Below are positions 8,519 to 16,591 of a stretch of 64,000 nt of DNA, one piece after another; position 1 is the first letter of the stretch, and every line of letters starts with the position of its first letter. Origin of the DNA: Fodinibacter sp963763015 (GTDB lineage: Bacteria > Actinomycetota > Actinomycetes > Actinomycetales > Dermatophilaceae); NCBI GenBank assembly GCA_963763015.1, contig CAVXML010000007.1, positions 62,001 through 126,000 of the forward strand. Direction: 5' to 3'. Both the position numbers and the translations under genes were made by a program. The notes under the pieces were generated by a model. It searched no databases. It worked only from the letters and a program-made list of their open reading frames with translations, and was not told where the DNA came from.

Positions 8519-8904
8519 GCAACGGACCGGCACTGGTCTCCATCCTGCGACAGGGCGACACGCTCGTCGCGTCGGTCCACACTGCCCTGGACGACTCGGA
8601 GATGGTCCGGTTCCAGAACGACCTCGTCCACCAGATCGGCGAACACCGCGCCCGTGGCGTCATCATCGACGTCGCCGCGCTCGACGTGCTCGACAGCTTC
8701 GGCTCGAGAACGCTGCGCACGATCGCCGAGATGGCCCGGCTGCGCGGTGCCGCCACGGTGATCGTCGGCATCCAGCCCGACGTGGCCTACGCCATGGTGC
8801 AGCTGGGCATGGGCGCGCTGGGCGCCCACACCGCCCTGGACCTCGAGGAGGGCCTGGCCTACCTGTCGAGGCTGCGGAACGGGCGAGGGACGTCGCCGAC
8901 GTGA
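8515..8904 (+). CDS. rsbS: RsbS-type STAS-domain stressosome protein
   Basis: 129 aa, a single STAS domain. The core GVIIDVAALDVLDSFGSRTL places a serine (S61) exactly where RsbS of Bacillus is phosphorylated by RsbT. The short length and absence of an N-terminal sensor distinguish it from RsbR. It starts with the GTG of a GTGA overlap with the RsbR gene and ends in another GTGA overlap with the RsbU_N gene, so all are one translation-coupled operon. Expected to scaffold the stressosome and hold the RsbT-like domain of the sigma fusion until phosphorylated. Confidence 0.9.
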   Translation: MSNGPALVSILRQGDTLVASVHTALDDSEMVRFQNDLVHQIGEHRARGVIIDVAALDVLDSFGSRTLRTIAEMARLRGAATVIVGIQPDVAYAMVQLGMGALGAHTALDLEEGLAYLSRLRNGRGTSPT

Positions 8905-9203
8905 GCGACGTCGACGACCTCACGAGGGACTACCGTGCGGCGTTCCTGCGCTACCTGCCGGCCCGGAGCGAAGCGGCGCTCACGGTCGGCTACGAGCTGG
9001 GCCGTCGGGCGGTCGTCGAGGGGGTGAGCATGCTCGACGTCACCTCGGTGCACCACCGGGTGCTGGCGGAGGTGCTCGTCGACACACCTCCGGCGGAGAC
9101 CCCCGCCCTCACGTCGGCCGCGGCCGAGTTCCTCGTCGAGGTCCTGTCGACGTTCGACATGGCCCACCGGCTCCAGGACCGGCCACGAGCCTCGGAGGCG
9201 TGA
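8901..9203 (+). CDS. Free-standing RsbU N-terminal (KaiA-like) domain protein
   Basis: 100 aa. The helical pattern YRAAFLRYLPARSEAALTVGYELGRRAV...VSMLDVTSVHHRVL resembles the N-terminal domain by which RsbU phosphatase binds RsbT. Normally it is followed by a PP2C phosphatase or kinase; here the protein ends with the domain and no phosphatase gene follows. It may act as a docking antagonist or titrating partner for the RsbT-like domain. Last gene of the stressosome operon (GTGA overlap at 8901-8904). Confidence 0.75.
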   Translation: MSDVDDLTRDYRAAFLRYLPARSEAALTVGYELGRRAVVEGVSMLDVTSVHHRVLAEVLVDTPPAETPALTSAAAEFLVEVLSTFDMAHRLQDRPRASEA

Positions 9204-9311
9204 CAGCCCCGGCCCGAGCCGCACCCCCACCGCATCGCACACCCAGATCTGCACAGAACCTCCACACGTCACTCCCGAGCCGGCCTGCGGGCCGCCCCTA
9301 GCGTCGTCTCC

Positions 9312-10244
9312 ATGATCCGCATGCGAGGACTGACCAAGCACTACGGCGAGGTGCACGCCGTCGAGGACCTGACCTTCGACGTCGAGGCGGGCAAGGTCAC
9401 CGGCTTCCTGGGCCCGAACGGGGCCGGGAAGTCCACGACCATGCGGATGGTGCTGGGGCTCGACCGCCCCACCGCCGGCACCGCGACCGTCAACGGGCAC
9501 CACTACGTCGAGTACGAGGCGCCCCTGCGCGAGGTCGGGGCGTTGCTCGACGCGGGGGCCATGCACCCCGGCCGCACCGGTCGGGCTCACCTGCGGATCG
9601 GTGCCCTCAGCAACGGCATCCCGTCGACTCGGGTGGAGGAGGTCATCGACGAGGTGGGCCTGGGCTCTGCGGCGGGTCGGAGGGTGAAGGGCTACTCGCT
9701 CGGGATGCGGCAGCGGCTCGGGATCGCAGCAGCGCTGCTGGGGGATCCGCAGGTGCTCCTCTTCGACGAGCCGGTCAACGGCCTGGACCTCGACGGCGTG
9801 CGCTGGATCCGGGCACTGCTCCGCGGCTTCGCGGACGAGGGACGCACCGTGCTCGTCTCCAGCCACCTCATGAGCGAGATGCAGCTCATCGCCGACCGGG
9901 TCGTGATCATCGGGAGGGGCCGCCTCATCGCTGACGCGGACATCGACGACGTGCTCAGTGGCATCGGCGGCCACCGGGTCCGGGTCCGCAGCCCACGGGT
10001 CGACGAGCTGCACCGGGTGCTGGCCGGCCGGGCCACCCTGACCGGGACCGCGCCGGGTGAGCTCGAGGTGACCGGCCTTGCCGCGACGGAGATCGGTGAC
10101 CTCGCACACGCCCACGACGTGCCCGTGCACCACCTCGCCGATGTCGAGCAGTCCCTCGAGCACGCCTACCTGTCGCTCACCGAGGACAGCGTCGACTACC
10201 ACGGGCGACCCGCCGAGCCGGTCGTGCAGGAGGTCGCCCGATGA
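9312..10244 (+). CDS. ABC transporter ATP-binding protein (BcrA/NatA type)
   Basis: 310 aa. Walker A GPNGAGKST (about 36-44), signature YSLGMRQRLGIAAALLGD, Walker B VLLFDEPVNGLDLDG and the switch histidine in VLVSSHLMSEM. Couples ATP hydrolysis to export, probably of a peptide antibiotic, lipid or other small compound. It overlaps the permease gene by ATGA. The 108-base gap upstream has a possible -10 (TAGCGT at 9299-9304) only a few bases from the ATG, suggesting a short or leaderless transcript. Substrate unknown. Confidence 0.9.
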   Translation: MIRMRGLTKHYGEVHAVEDLTFDVEAGKVTGFLGPNGAGKSTTMRMVLGLDRPTAGTATVNGHHYVEYEAPLREVGALLDAGAMHPGRTGRAHLRIGALSNGIPSTRVEEVIDEVGLGSAAGRRVKGYSLGMRQRLGIAAALLGDPQVLLFDEPVNGLDLDGVRWIRALLRGFADEGRTVLVSSHLMSEMQLIADRVVIIGRGRLIADADIDDVLSGIGGHRVRVRSPRVDELHRVLAGRATLTGTAPGELEVTGLAATEIGDLAHAHDVPVHHLADVEQSLEHAYLSLTEDSVDYHGRPAEPVVQEVAR

Positions 10245-11008
10245 GCACCGTCACGATCCTCGCTCGCTCGGGCCGGGCCGAGTGGGCCCGCATCTGGAGC
10301 GTGCGCTCGAGCTGGGTGCTCGCCGTCGTGACGTCGGTCGCGGTCGTCGGGCTCGGCACGATCATCGGCGCGGACACGGCGGGCGACGCCACGGGGCCGC
10401 CACCGGGGACCACGGCGTGGGACGGGGGACAGTTCACCGGGATGTTCGCGCTCTTCGGCATCCTCGCCCTGTCCGTCGTGACCAGCGCGGCCGACCACGG
10501 CACCGGCGCGATCGTCCCGACCTTGCAGTGGACGCCTCGCCGGGGCGTGCTCCTCGCGGCTCGCGCAGGCGTCGTCGTCGCGACCACGACCCTTCTCGGA
10601 GTGCTGCTGGTCGCGGCAGCCAGCGTGGTCGTCTGGAGGTTCCTGCCCCGGCTGGGGCTCCCAGCGGCCGACGGGGCCGAGGTGCTCGGGGGGCTGGCCT
10701 ACGTCTACGCCTGCGGGGCGCTGCTCGCAGTCGGACTGGCACTCCTCCTACGCAGCACCGCGGGTGGGCTGGTCACCGTCATCGCCCTCGTGCTCGTCCT
10801 GCCCCCGCTGTTGGCCCAGCTGCCCTACGACTGGGCACTCACCCTGTCCTCGCTCATGCCCGGGTCCAGCGCCCTCTTCCTCATCTTCGGTGAGGGTCCG
10901 AGCGACGACATGACGACAACCTCCGCCCGCCTCACGCTCGCGGCGTGGGCCGTCGCGGCGCTGCTGACCGGTGGGTGGCGCCTGCTGCGCACCGACGCCA
11001 ACCGATGA
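10241..11008 (+). CDS. ABC transporter permease
   Basis: 255 aa with about six membrane segments (for example VLAVVTSVAVVGLGTII, GMFALFGILALSVVTSAADHG, VLLVAAASVVVWRF, GGLVTVIALVLVLPPLLAQL). The segment after TM2 (TSAADHGTGAIVPTLQWTPRRG) is typical of permeases partnered with BcrA-like ATPases. Starts with the ATGA overlap of the ATPase gene; together they form the exporter. No regulator gene is adjacent. Confidence 0.88.
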   Translation: MSTVTILARSGRAEWARIWSVRSSWVLAVVTSVAVVGLGTIIGADTAGDATGPPPGTTAWDGGQFTGMFALFGILALSVVTSAADHGTGAIVPTLQWTPRRGVLLAARAGVVVATTTLLGVLLVAAASVVVWRFLPRLGLPAADGAEVLGGLAYVYACGALLAVGLALLLRSTAGGLVTVIALVLVLPPLLAQLPYDWALTLSSLMPGSSALFLIFGEGPSDDMTTTSARLTLAAWAVAALLTGGWRLLRTDANR

Positions 11009-11030
11009 CCCCTTCGACAGGAGCACGACC

Positions 11031-11447
11031 ATGACAACAGCACGCTCGACCTACCGCCTCGCCGTCGCGGTTGCCCTCGGAACGGCGCTCTTCCTGGCCT
11101 TCGGGATCGGGGCCCTCGGCATCATCGGCGACGGCGGGCGGGCCGACCGGATGTACCTGGCGGTCTTCGCGGTTCTCGTGGTCGGCACGGTCGCAGCCCG
11201 GCTACGGCCGGCCGGCATGGCGGTTGCGCTGACCGCGACGGCGGTCACGCAGGTGCTCGTCGCCGTGGTCGCGCTGGTCGGCGGGTTCCCCGACGCGGAG
11301 AACGTCTCGGTCCTCGACGTCGTCGCGCTCACCGTCATGTACGCCGGGCTCTTCGGCCTGTCGGCCTGGCTCTTCCGCAGGGCGGCGGCGCAGTCGGTGA
11401 TGACGGTGACCACGCCGCCCAGCCCGGCCGGTGCGCCGCGGGGGTGA
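11031..11447 (+). CDS. Small membrane protein, probably part of the ABC operon
   Basis: 138 aa from ATG 11031 (GACAGGAGCACGACC upstream). Four hydrophobic segments: residues about 9-28, 40-55, 61-86 and 96-118. It begins 22 bp after the permease, so is co-transcribed. No enzyme motif seen. Could be a conserved hypothetical membrane subunit or an unrelated four-helix protein. Proline-rich short tail. Confidence 0.7.
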   Translation: MTTARSTYRLAVAVALGTALFLAFGIGALGIIGDGGRADRMYLAVFAVLVVGTVAARLRPAGMAVALTATAVTQVLVAVVALVGGFPDAENVSVLDVVALTVMYAGLFGLSAWLFRRAAAQSVMTVTTPPSPAGAPRG

Positions 11448-11552
11448 CGAACATCGCTTGTGCGGTGCCGTTGACCGGGTCCACGCTGGAACCGGACGCT
11501 GGTGGCCGGCCACCGCGACCGCGATGGGGCGCTCCAGCGGAGAGGTCGCGTC

Positions 11553-12440
11553 GTGAACCAGGACATGCTGGCCAAGGTGAGGAACGCCCGGGGCTTCGTC
11601 GCCGCCCTGGACCAGAGCGGGGGCAGCACCCCGAAGGCGCTGCGGCTGTACGGCATCCCGGAATCGGACTACGCGGACGAGGCGCAGATGTTCGACCTCG
11701 TCCACGCCATGCGAACCCGCATCGTCACCAGCCCGGTCTTCACGGGTGACCGGATCCTGGCCGCCATCCTGTTCGAGCAGACGATGGACCGCGAGGTGGC
11801 GGGGCTGGGGACGGCGGAGTACCTCTGGACGCGGAAGCAGGTCGTCCCGTTCCTCAAGGTCGACAAGGGGCTCATGGACGAGCACGACGGGGCTCGGATG
11901 ATGAAGCCGATCCCGGATCTCGACGGCCTGCTGGAGCGCGCGACGCAGCACGGGGTCTTCGGCACGAAGATGCGGTCCGTCGTGCTCACCGCGGACGCGG
12001 CCGGCGTGGATGCCGTCGTCGGCCAGCAGTTCGACGTCGCCCGGCGGATCCTCTCCGCCGGCCTCGTGCCCATCATCGAACCAGAGGTCGACATCCACAG
12101 CCCTCGCAAGGCCGACGCCGAGAAGCTGCTCAAGGACGCTCTGCTCATGGGCCTCGACGGCCTGGCGGAGGGGCAGGACGTCATGCTGAAGCTGACGCTG
12201 CCGGAGGAGGACGGCTTCCACCGGGACCTGCTGGATCACCCACGGGTCCTGCGCGTCGTCGCGCTCTCGGGCGGGTACTCCCGCGAGGAGGCCGTGGCCC
12301 GCCTGGCGCGGAACCCGGGCGTCATCGCCAGCTTCTCGCGTGCCCTCACCGAGGGGTTGACGGCCCGGATGGGGGACGAGGAGTTCGACGCGGCCCTCGA
12401 CGCCTCCATCGCCGCGATCTACGCGGCGTCCACCACCTGA
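11553..12440 (+). CDS. Fructose-bisphosphate aldolase, class I
   Basis: 295 aa from GTG 11553, preceded by GGAGAGG. Cleaves fructose 1,6-bisphosphate to DHAP and glyceraldehyde 3-phosphate by Schiff base chemistry. Landmarks: GFVAALDQSGGSTPKAL near the N-terminus, VPFLKVDKGL (residues about 97-106), IIEPEVDIHSP, VMLKLTLPE with a lysine where the Schiff-base residue is expected, and ALSGGYSREEA phosphate loop. Length matches the bacterial class I type. Stands alone and converges with the coiled-coil gene. Confidence 0.92.
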   Translation: MNQDMLAKVRNARGFVAALDQSGGSTPKALRLYGIPESDYADEAQMFDLVHAMRTRIVTSPVFTGDRILAAILFEQTMDREVAGLGTAEYLWTRKQVVPFLKVDKGLMDEHDGARMMKPIPDLDGLLERATQHGVFGTKMRSVVLTADAAGVDAVVGQQFDVARRILSAGLVPIIEPEVDIHSPRKADAEKLLKDALLMGLDGLAEGQDVMLKLTLPEEDGFHRDLLDHPRVLRVVALSGGYSREEAVARLARNPGVIASFSRALTEGLTARMGDEEFDAALDASIAAIYAASTT

Positions 12441-12510
12441 GGCCCGGGCCGCCTCCGGGGGAAGCGCTCGCGCACTGCCTCGGCCTGTTCCGGGCCCGGA
12501 CGGGTGAGGT

Positions 12511-13395
12511 TCACCCCAGGCGGTCGAGCCGTGCGCGCGCGCGCTGGGCCTGCGTCGCGGCGGCGCGCTCCTCGCGAGCGGAGGCCTCGACGAGCCGCGC
12601 CGCCGTGCGCTCCGCCTCCCTCGCGTCGGCGAGGTCGCGCCCCACGTCGGTGAGCTGCCGTTCCAGCTCCTCGCGCCGTTCCTCGAGGTCGTCCCGGCGC
12701 CGGTGGGCCGCAGTACTCGCCTCCCGCGCCTCGGCCGCGACGCGGTGGGCCTCCTCGAGGGCGGCAACCGCCTCCTCCAGCTCCACCTCGGCGGCCCGCA
12801 CCGTCGAGGCGTCGGGGCTTGTCCCCTCGGTGCTGGCGGCGCGGCGGCCGCGGGGCGGGGGTGCCACGGCATCCGACGCCGGAAGGGTGGTGGGCACGGC
12901 GACCAGCCCGTCGAGGGCGACCGGGTCGAGCCCGGTGGAGGAGAAGGCGTCGGTCAGCAGGCCGGTCGACAGGGCGGCCGCCGCAGCCGGGTCGGTCATC
13001 GCCGCCCGCAGCGTCTCCTCGACGGCGCTGGCGACCTGTTCGCTGACCGGGTGACCGGCCTCCCGCCCGAGGGCGCGCGCCTGGTCCGTGACGGCGTGCG
13101 TGAGCTGCCGCCTGGTTCGGTCGAGTGCGCGCAGCTCGTCGCCGCTCAGCACGCCCTGGGCCGCCCGCAGCTCCGCCCCCAGGGCCAGGACCTGGTCGAC
13201 CTCGTCGCGATGGGTGCGGACGAGGATGTTGAGCAGCCAGGCAGAGGTGGTGGGCTTGCGAAGCTTCTGGATCCGATCGGCCAGGGTCGCGTCCCCGGCG
13301 GTCCGCACCTCCTTGGCGCGGCGGTTCCGCTCGGCGGTGAAGTCGCCCGGCGCCAGGGCGTAGAGCTCCTGCGCGCTCTCCTCCAGCGTGCTCAT
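12511..13395 (-). CDS. Coiled-coil hypothetical protein
   Basis: 294 aa from ATG at 13395 (MSTLEESAQELYALAPGDFTAERNRRAKEVR), chosen because the upstream extension is low in conserved character. Residues about 25-130 look globular and helical (KLRKPTTSAWLLNILVRTHRDEVDQVLALGAELRAAQ); the last 110 residues are a strong Glu/Arg/Ala coiled coil with many heptads (LEEAVAALEEAHRVAAEAREA, ERREELERQL). No signal peptide. Resembles actinobacterial proteins annotated only as hypothetical. Converges on the aldolase; the 70-base gap holds no clear terminator. Confidence 0.7.
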   Translation of the reverse strand: MSTLEESAQELYALAPGDFTAERNRRAKEVRTAGDATLADRIQKLRKPTTSAWLLNILVRTHRDEVDQVLALGAELRAAQGVLSGDELRALDRTRRQLTHAVTDQARALGREAGHPVSEQVASAVEETLRAAMTDPAAAAALSTGLLTDAFSSTGLDPVALDGLVAVPTTLPASDAVAPPPRGRRAASTEGTSPDASTVRAAEVELEEAVAALEEAHRVAAEAREASTAAHRRRDDLEERREELERQLTDVGRDLADAREAERTAARLVEASAREERAAATQAQRARARLDRLG

Positions 13396-13489
13396 CACGG
13401 GAGCATGACACGCGGCGTCCCCCGGTGAACGCGCGCTGCGGCGCATAAGTTGGTCCGGGCGGCATCGTGCCGCGGGACAGGGGGACACC

Positions 13490-14149
13490 ATGGCGGATGC
13501 CGTCGTGCTCGACCTGCCGTTCCGCGGGCGGTGGTTCGCCCGCAACAGCCCGGCGCGGCGGGTCCCGAGCCATGGCACGCACCTCTTCGGCGTCACCTAT
13601 GCCATCGACTTCGTCGCGGTGGACGAGTCGGGCCTTCCGGCTCCGCGCACGTGGCGCACCCTGTTCGCCACGGAGCGGCCAGAGACCTTCCAAGGCTTCG
13701 GCCGGCCGGTCCTGGCCCCGGTCGCCGGAGAGGTCGTGGCCGTGCACGACGGAGAACCCGACCATGCCGCACGACGCTCCCAGCTCGCGCTCGTTCCCTA
13801 TGCGGCGGGACAGGCTCAGCGGGTGCGGCGGGGCATCGCGGCCGTTGCGGGCAACCACGTCGTGATCGGCATCGGGCCGAGGGGGCCCTTCGTCGGGCTG
13901 GCCCACCTGCGGCGAGGAACCGTGCGCCCCGCCGTGGGTGACGTCGTGTCACCCGGGACGGTGCTCGGCGAGTGCGGCAACTCCGGCAACAGCACCCAGC
14001 CGCACGTGCACGTGCAGGTCACCGACTCGCTGGACTGGCCCACGGCACGCGGCGTCCCGATGGTCTTCCGTCGACCCGGGGCCGTCGGGAGCCGGCAGAA
14101 CGCGACGTGGATGCCGGCCGAGTCGGAGATCGTCGACGCCGGGGGCTGA
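13490..14149 (+). CDS. M23-family metallopeptidase (LytM-like fold)
   Basis: 219 aa. H28GTHLFGVTYAID40 carries the first zinc ligands and NSTQPHVHVQ the HxH motif of M23 peptidases, which cut peptidoglycan cross-bridges; FGRPVLAPVAGEVVAVHDGE is the typical beta-roll entry. There is no signal peptide or membrane anchor, so the protein may be exported otherwise, act inside, or hydrolyse something else. ATG 13490 follows GGGACAGGGGGACACC. Monocistronic. Confidence 0.85.
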   Translation: MADAVVLDLPFRGRWFARNSPARRVPSHGTHLFGVTYAIDFVAVDESGLPAPRTWRTLFATERPETFQGFGRPVLAPVAGEVVAVHDGEPDHAARRSQLALVPYAAGQAQRVRRGIAAVAGNHVVIGIGPRGPFVGLAHLRRGTVRPAVGDVVSPGTVLGECGNSGNSTQPHVHVQVTDSLDWPTARGVPMVFRRPGAVGSRQNATWMPAESEIVDAGG

Positions 14150-14290
14150 GCCCGGCGAACCGCGCGCACGGCATCCGACATGGGTCCTCCGATCCCGGCT
14201 CGATGTCGGCCATGCCGCGAGGTCGCTCCGCCCGCTCCCGGACCGTCCCGGGGCCGTCATGGTCGTCTGAGGGCCACCACGCTGTCGAAG

Positions 14291-14316
14291 GTTTACCGCG
14301 TGAACGAGCCGGGCAT
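14291..14316 (+). promoter_or_regulatory. Candidate SigB/SigF-type stress promoter
   Basis: GTTT at 14291 and GGGCAT at 14311 are 16 bp apart, close to the actinobacterial SigB/SigF pattern (GTTT-N14-16-GGGTAT). It lies 70 bp before the channel gene start. The rest of the 237-base gap (14150-14386) shows nothing else convincing. Motif match only. Confidence 0.4.
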
Positions 14317-14386
14317 CACGTCATGGACCACCTCGGCCGGCGTCTTCAGAGGCGGACAGGCCAGCCCCAGAGAGAGCGAGACGTAC

Positions 14387-15247
14387 ATGGAAGACGCACT
14401 TGACGACGGCTTGAGGACCGTGGCGACCTTCGTCCCGAAGCTGCTGCTGTTCCTCGTCATCCTCATCGTCGGCATCATCGTTGCCAAGGTCCTGGCGAAG
14501 GCCGTCAACGCGATCCTCGAGCGAGTCGGTTTCGACCGCGCCATCGAGCGCGGCGGCATCGCCAAGGCCATGGAGAGGTCCAAGTACGACGCCTCGGACA
14601 TCCTTGCCAAGATCGTCTACTACTTCGTCCTGCTCTTCACCCTGCAGCTGGCGTTCAGCGCCTTCGGGCCCAACCCGATCAGCGTGCTGCTCACGGCGAT
14701 CATCGCCTTCCTGCCCAAGCTCTTCATCGCCATCATCATCGTCGTGGTGGCGGCGGCCATCGCCGCTGGGGCCAAGAGCCTCATCGAGGGCACGCTCGGC
14801 GGTCTGTCATACGGACGAGTGCTGGCAAACATCGCGTTCGTCTTCATCCTCGGCCTCGGGATCATCGCCGCGCTGAACCAGGTCGGCATCGCCACCACCG
14901 TCACCACGCCGGTGCTCATCGCGGTCCTGGCGACCATCGCCGGCATCCTCATCGTGGGTGTCGGTGGCGGCCTCATCCGGCCGATGCAGTCGCGGTGGGA
15001 GTCCTACCTCACCAAGGCCGAGGCCGAGGCTCCCCGGATCCGCCAGGAGGCCAGCAATGCTCCCAGCGTCAAGGCCCAGGTGCAGGGGAAGAAGGACGAG
15101 CTGCAGTCGGAGTACCGCCAGCCGGCGACCACGACGCATCAGCCGGCGGCCCCGGTGGATCAGCCGACGGCGGTCATCCCCCAGCAGACGCCCGTGTACG
15201 ACCAGGCCACTGGAGCGTCCGCGTACGACCCCAACCAGCGGTACTGA
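14387..15247 (+). CDS. CmpX/MscS-like membrane protein with conserved TM-helix repeats
   Basis: 286 aa from ATG 14387 (AGAGAGCGAGACGTAC upstream). Segments at about 17-40, 71-95, 99-125, 140-165 and 168-190; the repeated pattern of a TM helix followed by AINAILERVGFDRA or SLIEGTLGG is that of TM_helix (PF05552) mechanosensitive-channel relatives. The C-terminal 90 residues are soluble, Gln/Pro-rich and end in an unstructured tail. Probably a small ion channel or membrane-stress sensor. A SigB-like promoter candidate precedes it and a strong hairpin follows. Confidence 0.85.
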   Translation: MEDALDDGLRTVATFVPKLLLFLVILIVGIIVAKVLAKAVNAILERVGFDRAIERGGIAKAMERSKYDASDILAKIVYYFVLLFTLQLAFSAFGPNPISVLLTAIIAFLPKLFIAIIIVVVAAAIAAGAKSLIEGTLGGLSYGRVLANIAFVFILGLGIIAALNQVGIATTVTTPVLIAVLATIAGILIVGVGGGLIRPMQSRWESYLTKAEAEAPRIRQEASNAPSVKAQVQGKKDELQSEYRQPATTTHQPAAPVDQPTAVIPQQTPVYDQATGASAYDPNQRY

Positions 15248-15267
15248 CGGCGAGCCGGCGGGTCTCG

Positions 15268-15308
15268 ACCGGCCGCGGCCCTGGGTGTTCCAGGGGCCGC
15301 GGCCGGGT
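15268..15308 (+). terminator. Long hairpin, transcription terminator
   Basis: Arms ACCGGCCGCGGCCCTGG and its complement (one bulged G) flank a short loop 20 bases after the CmpX-like stop. No T-run follows, as usual in high-GC actinobacteria. The right arm overlaps a GNNT-N16-GGGTAC promoter-like match (15285-15310) for the next gene. Confidence 0.7.
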
Positions 15309-15350
15309 ACCCCTCAGGTAGGGCACTCCGTGCCCGCGAAGGGAGGCACC

Positions 15351-15992
15351 ATGAGCACCAACCCGAACATCGATCGTGACGGCGACACCTACCCCGACAC
15401 CTACTCGGTCAGCGCCACGGGGCCGGACCGGCGCGAGGTGGTGAGTCGCGAGAAGGAGCGCTACGGCGGTGTCAAGATCGGCTCCGCCTTCTTCGGCTGG
15501 CTCACCGCCACCGGCACAGCGGTCCTCCTGACGGCGCTCGTCGCCGCAGCCGGGACTGCCGTGGGCCTCGCCACCGGCACGACCGCGGACGAGGCGGCAT
15601 CCGAGGCGACCAGCGACCCCGGCACCATCGGGCTCATCGGTGCCCTGGTCCTGCTGGCCGTACTGTTCCTGGCCTACTACTGCGGTGGTTACGTCGCCGG
15701 ACGCATGGCGCGCTTCGACGGCGCCAAGCAGGGTGTCGCCGTCTGGCTGTGGGCGCTCTTCATCGCGATCCTCGTGGCGCTGCTCGGCGCCGTGGTGGGG
15801 AGCGAGTTCAACGTCCTCGCCGACCTCAACAGCTTCCCCCGCATCCCGGTGGGTGAGGGCGACCTCTCCACGGTCGGTATCCTGGCCGCCGTCGGGGTGG
15901 CCGTGACGAGCCTCGCGGGCGCTGTCCTGGGCGGCATCGCCGGCATGCGCTTCCACCGCAGGGTGGACCGCGCCGGCTTCGACGAGATCTGA
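15351..15992 (+). CDS. Membrane protein, four TM segments
   Basis: 213 aa from ATG 15351 with GGGAGGC at the right distance. N-terminal 45 residues soluble and charged (DRDGDTYPDTYSVSATGPDRREVVSREKERYG), then segments near 47-75, 91-113, 127-148 and 170-195, with a small-residue-rich last helix (VTSLAGAVLGGIAGMRF). No enzymatic motif; actinobacterial hypothetical membrane protein. Placed with the CmpX-like gene and a small conserved protein, so possibly envelope-stress related. Confidence 0.7.
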   Translation: MSTNPNIDRDGDTYPDTYSVSATGPDRREVVSREKERYGGVKIGSAFFGWLTATGTAVLLTALVAAAGTAVGLATGTTADEAASEATSDPGTIGLIGALVLLAVLFLAYYCGGYVAGRMARFDGAKQGVAVWLWALFIAILVALLGAVVGSEFNVLADLNSFPRIPVGEGDLSTVGILAAVGVAVTSLAGAVLGGIAGMRFHRRVDRAGFDEI

Positions 15993-16025
15993 ACGACCGA
16001 GGCAGAAGCGGACACGGAGGAACCC

Positions 16026-16208
16026 ATGCACATCGACAAGCAGGAGATCATCGAGCTGCTGCGCGGCCGAGGCGAGGACGACATCGCGGACCAGGCGGAG
16101 AGGGAGCTGCCCGAGCGGGTGGACACCGACCAGCACCGCGCCAAGCTCGAGCAGCTCGGCATCAACCCGGCCGACCTCCTGGGCGGCATCGGCGGGACGT
16201 TCGGCTGA
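16026..16208 (+). CDS. Conserved small hypothetical protein, 60 aa
   Basis: ATG 16026 preceded by GGAGGAACCC, a strong ribosome site. Sequence MHIDKQEIIELLRGRGEDDI...LPERVDTDQHRAKLEQLGIN matches a short helical protein found widely in actinobacteria with no assigned role. Acidic, no membrane segment, ends with a Gly-rich DLLGGIGGTFG tail. It follows the membrane protein by 33 bp and is probably in the same transcript. Confidence 0.75.
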   Translation: MHIDKQEIIELLRGRGEDDIADQAERELPERVDTDQHRAKLEQLGINPADLLGGIGGTFG

Positions 16209-16450
16209 CGTCTGCCGCGGGACGGCGTGCGGTGCGTCATCCACTCCGGGCGGCACGCAGTGGCCCCGTCGGCTCCCGCGTCATGCGCGGCTGCCGGCGG
16301 GGTCATCAGTGGTGAACGCGCAGGAGCGCTCGAGCCCCAGCGCCACTGTCGTCGTCCATCGTTCAGCCCCACGGAGGCCCGCATGCCGGTCATCGCTCGC
16401 CAACCCCTGCCCGCCCGTGCCGGGCCCGCGCCCGTGGCAGGTGCGGGACG

Positions 16451-16564
16451 ATGATGGAGGTGCTCGCCCTTGCGGCCCCCCTGCTCGTCCTCGGGCTGGT
16501 CCTGCTGCTCGCCAGGGTGGAGGCCTGGACGCTGAGGAGCCGCGAGCGCGGCCGAAGCCGGTGA
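16451..16564 (+). CDS. Possible 37-aa single-TM small protein
   Basis: ATG 16451 or 16454; a long hydrophobic run (VLALAAPLLVLGLVLLLA) followed by a basic tail (RSRERGRSR), the layout of small membrane proteins with the tail inside. The upstream context GTGCGGGACG is a poor ribosome site. The rest of 16209-16591 shows no other supported gene and may hold promoters. Confidence 0.4.
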   Translation: MMEVLALAAPLLVLGLVLLLARVEAWTLRSRERGRSR

Positions 16565-16591
16565 CACCCGCCGTCGGAACCGCTGGCCAGA

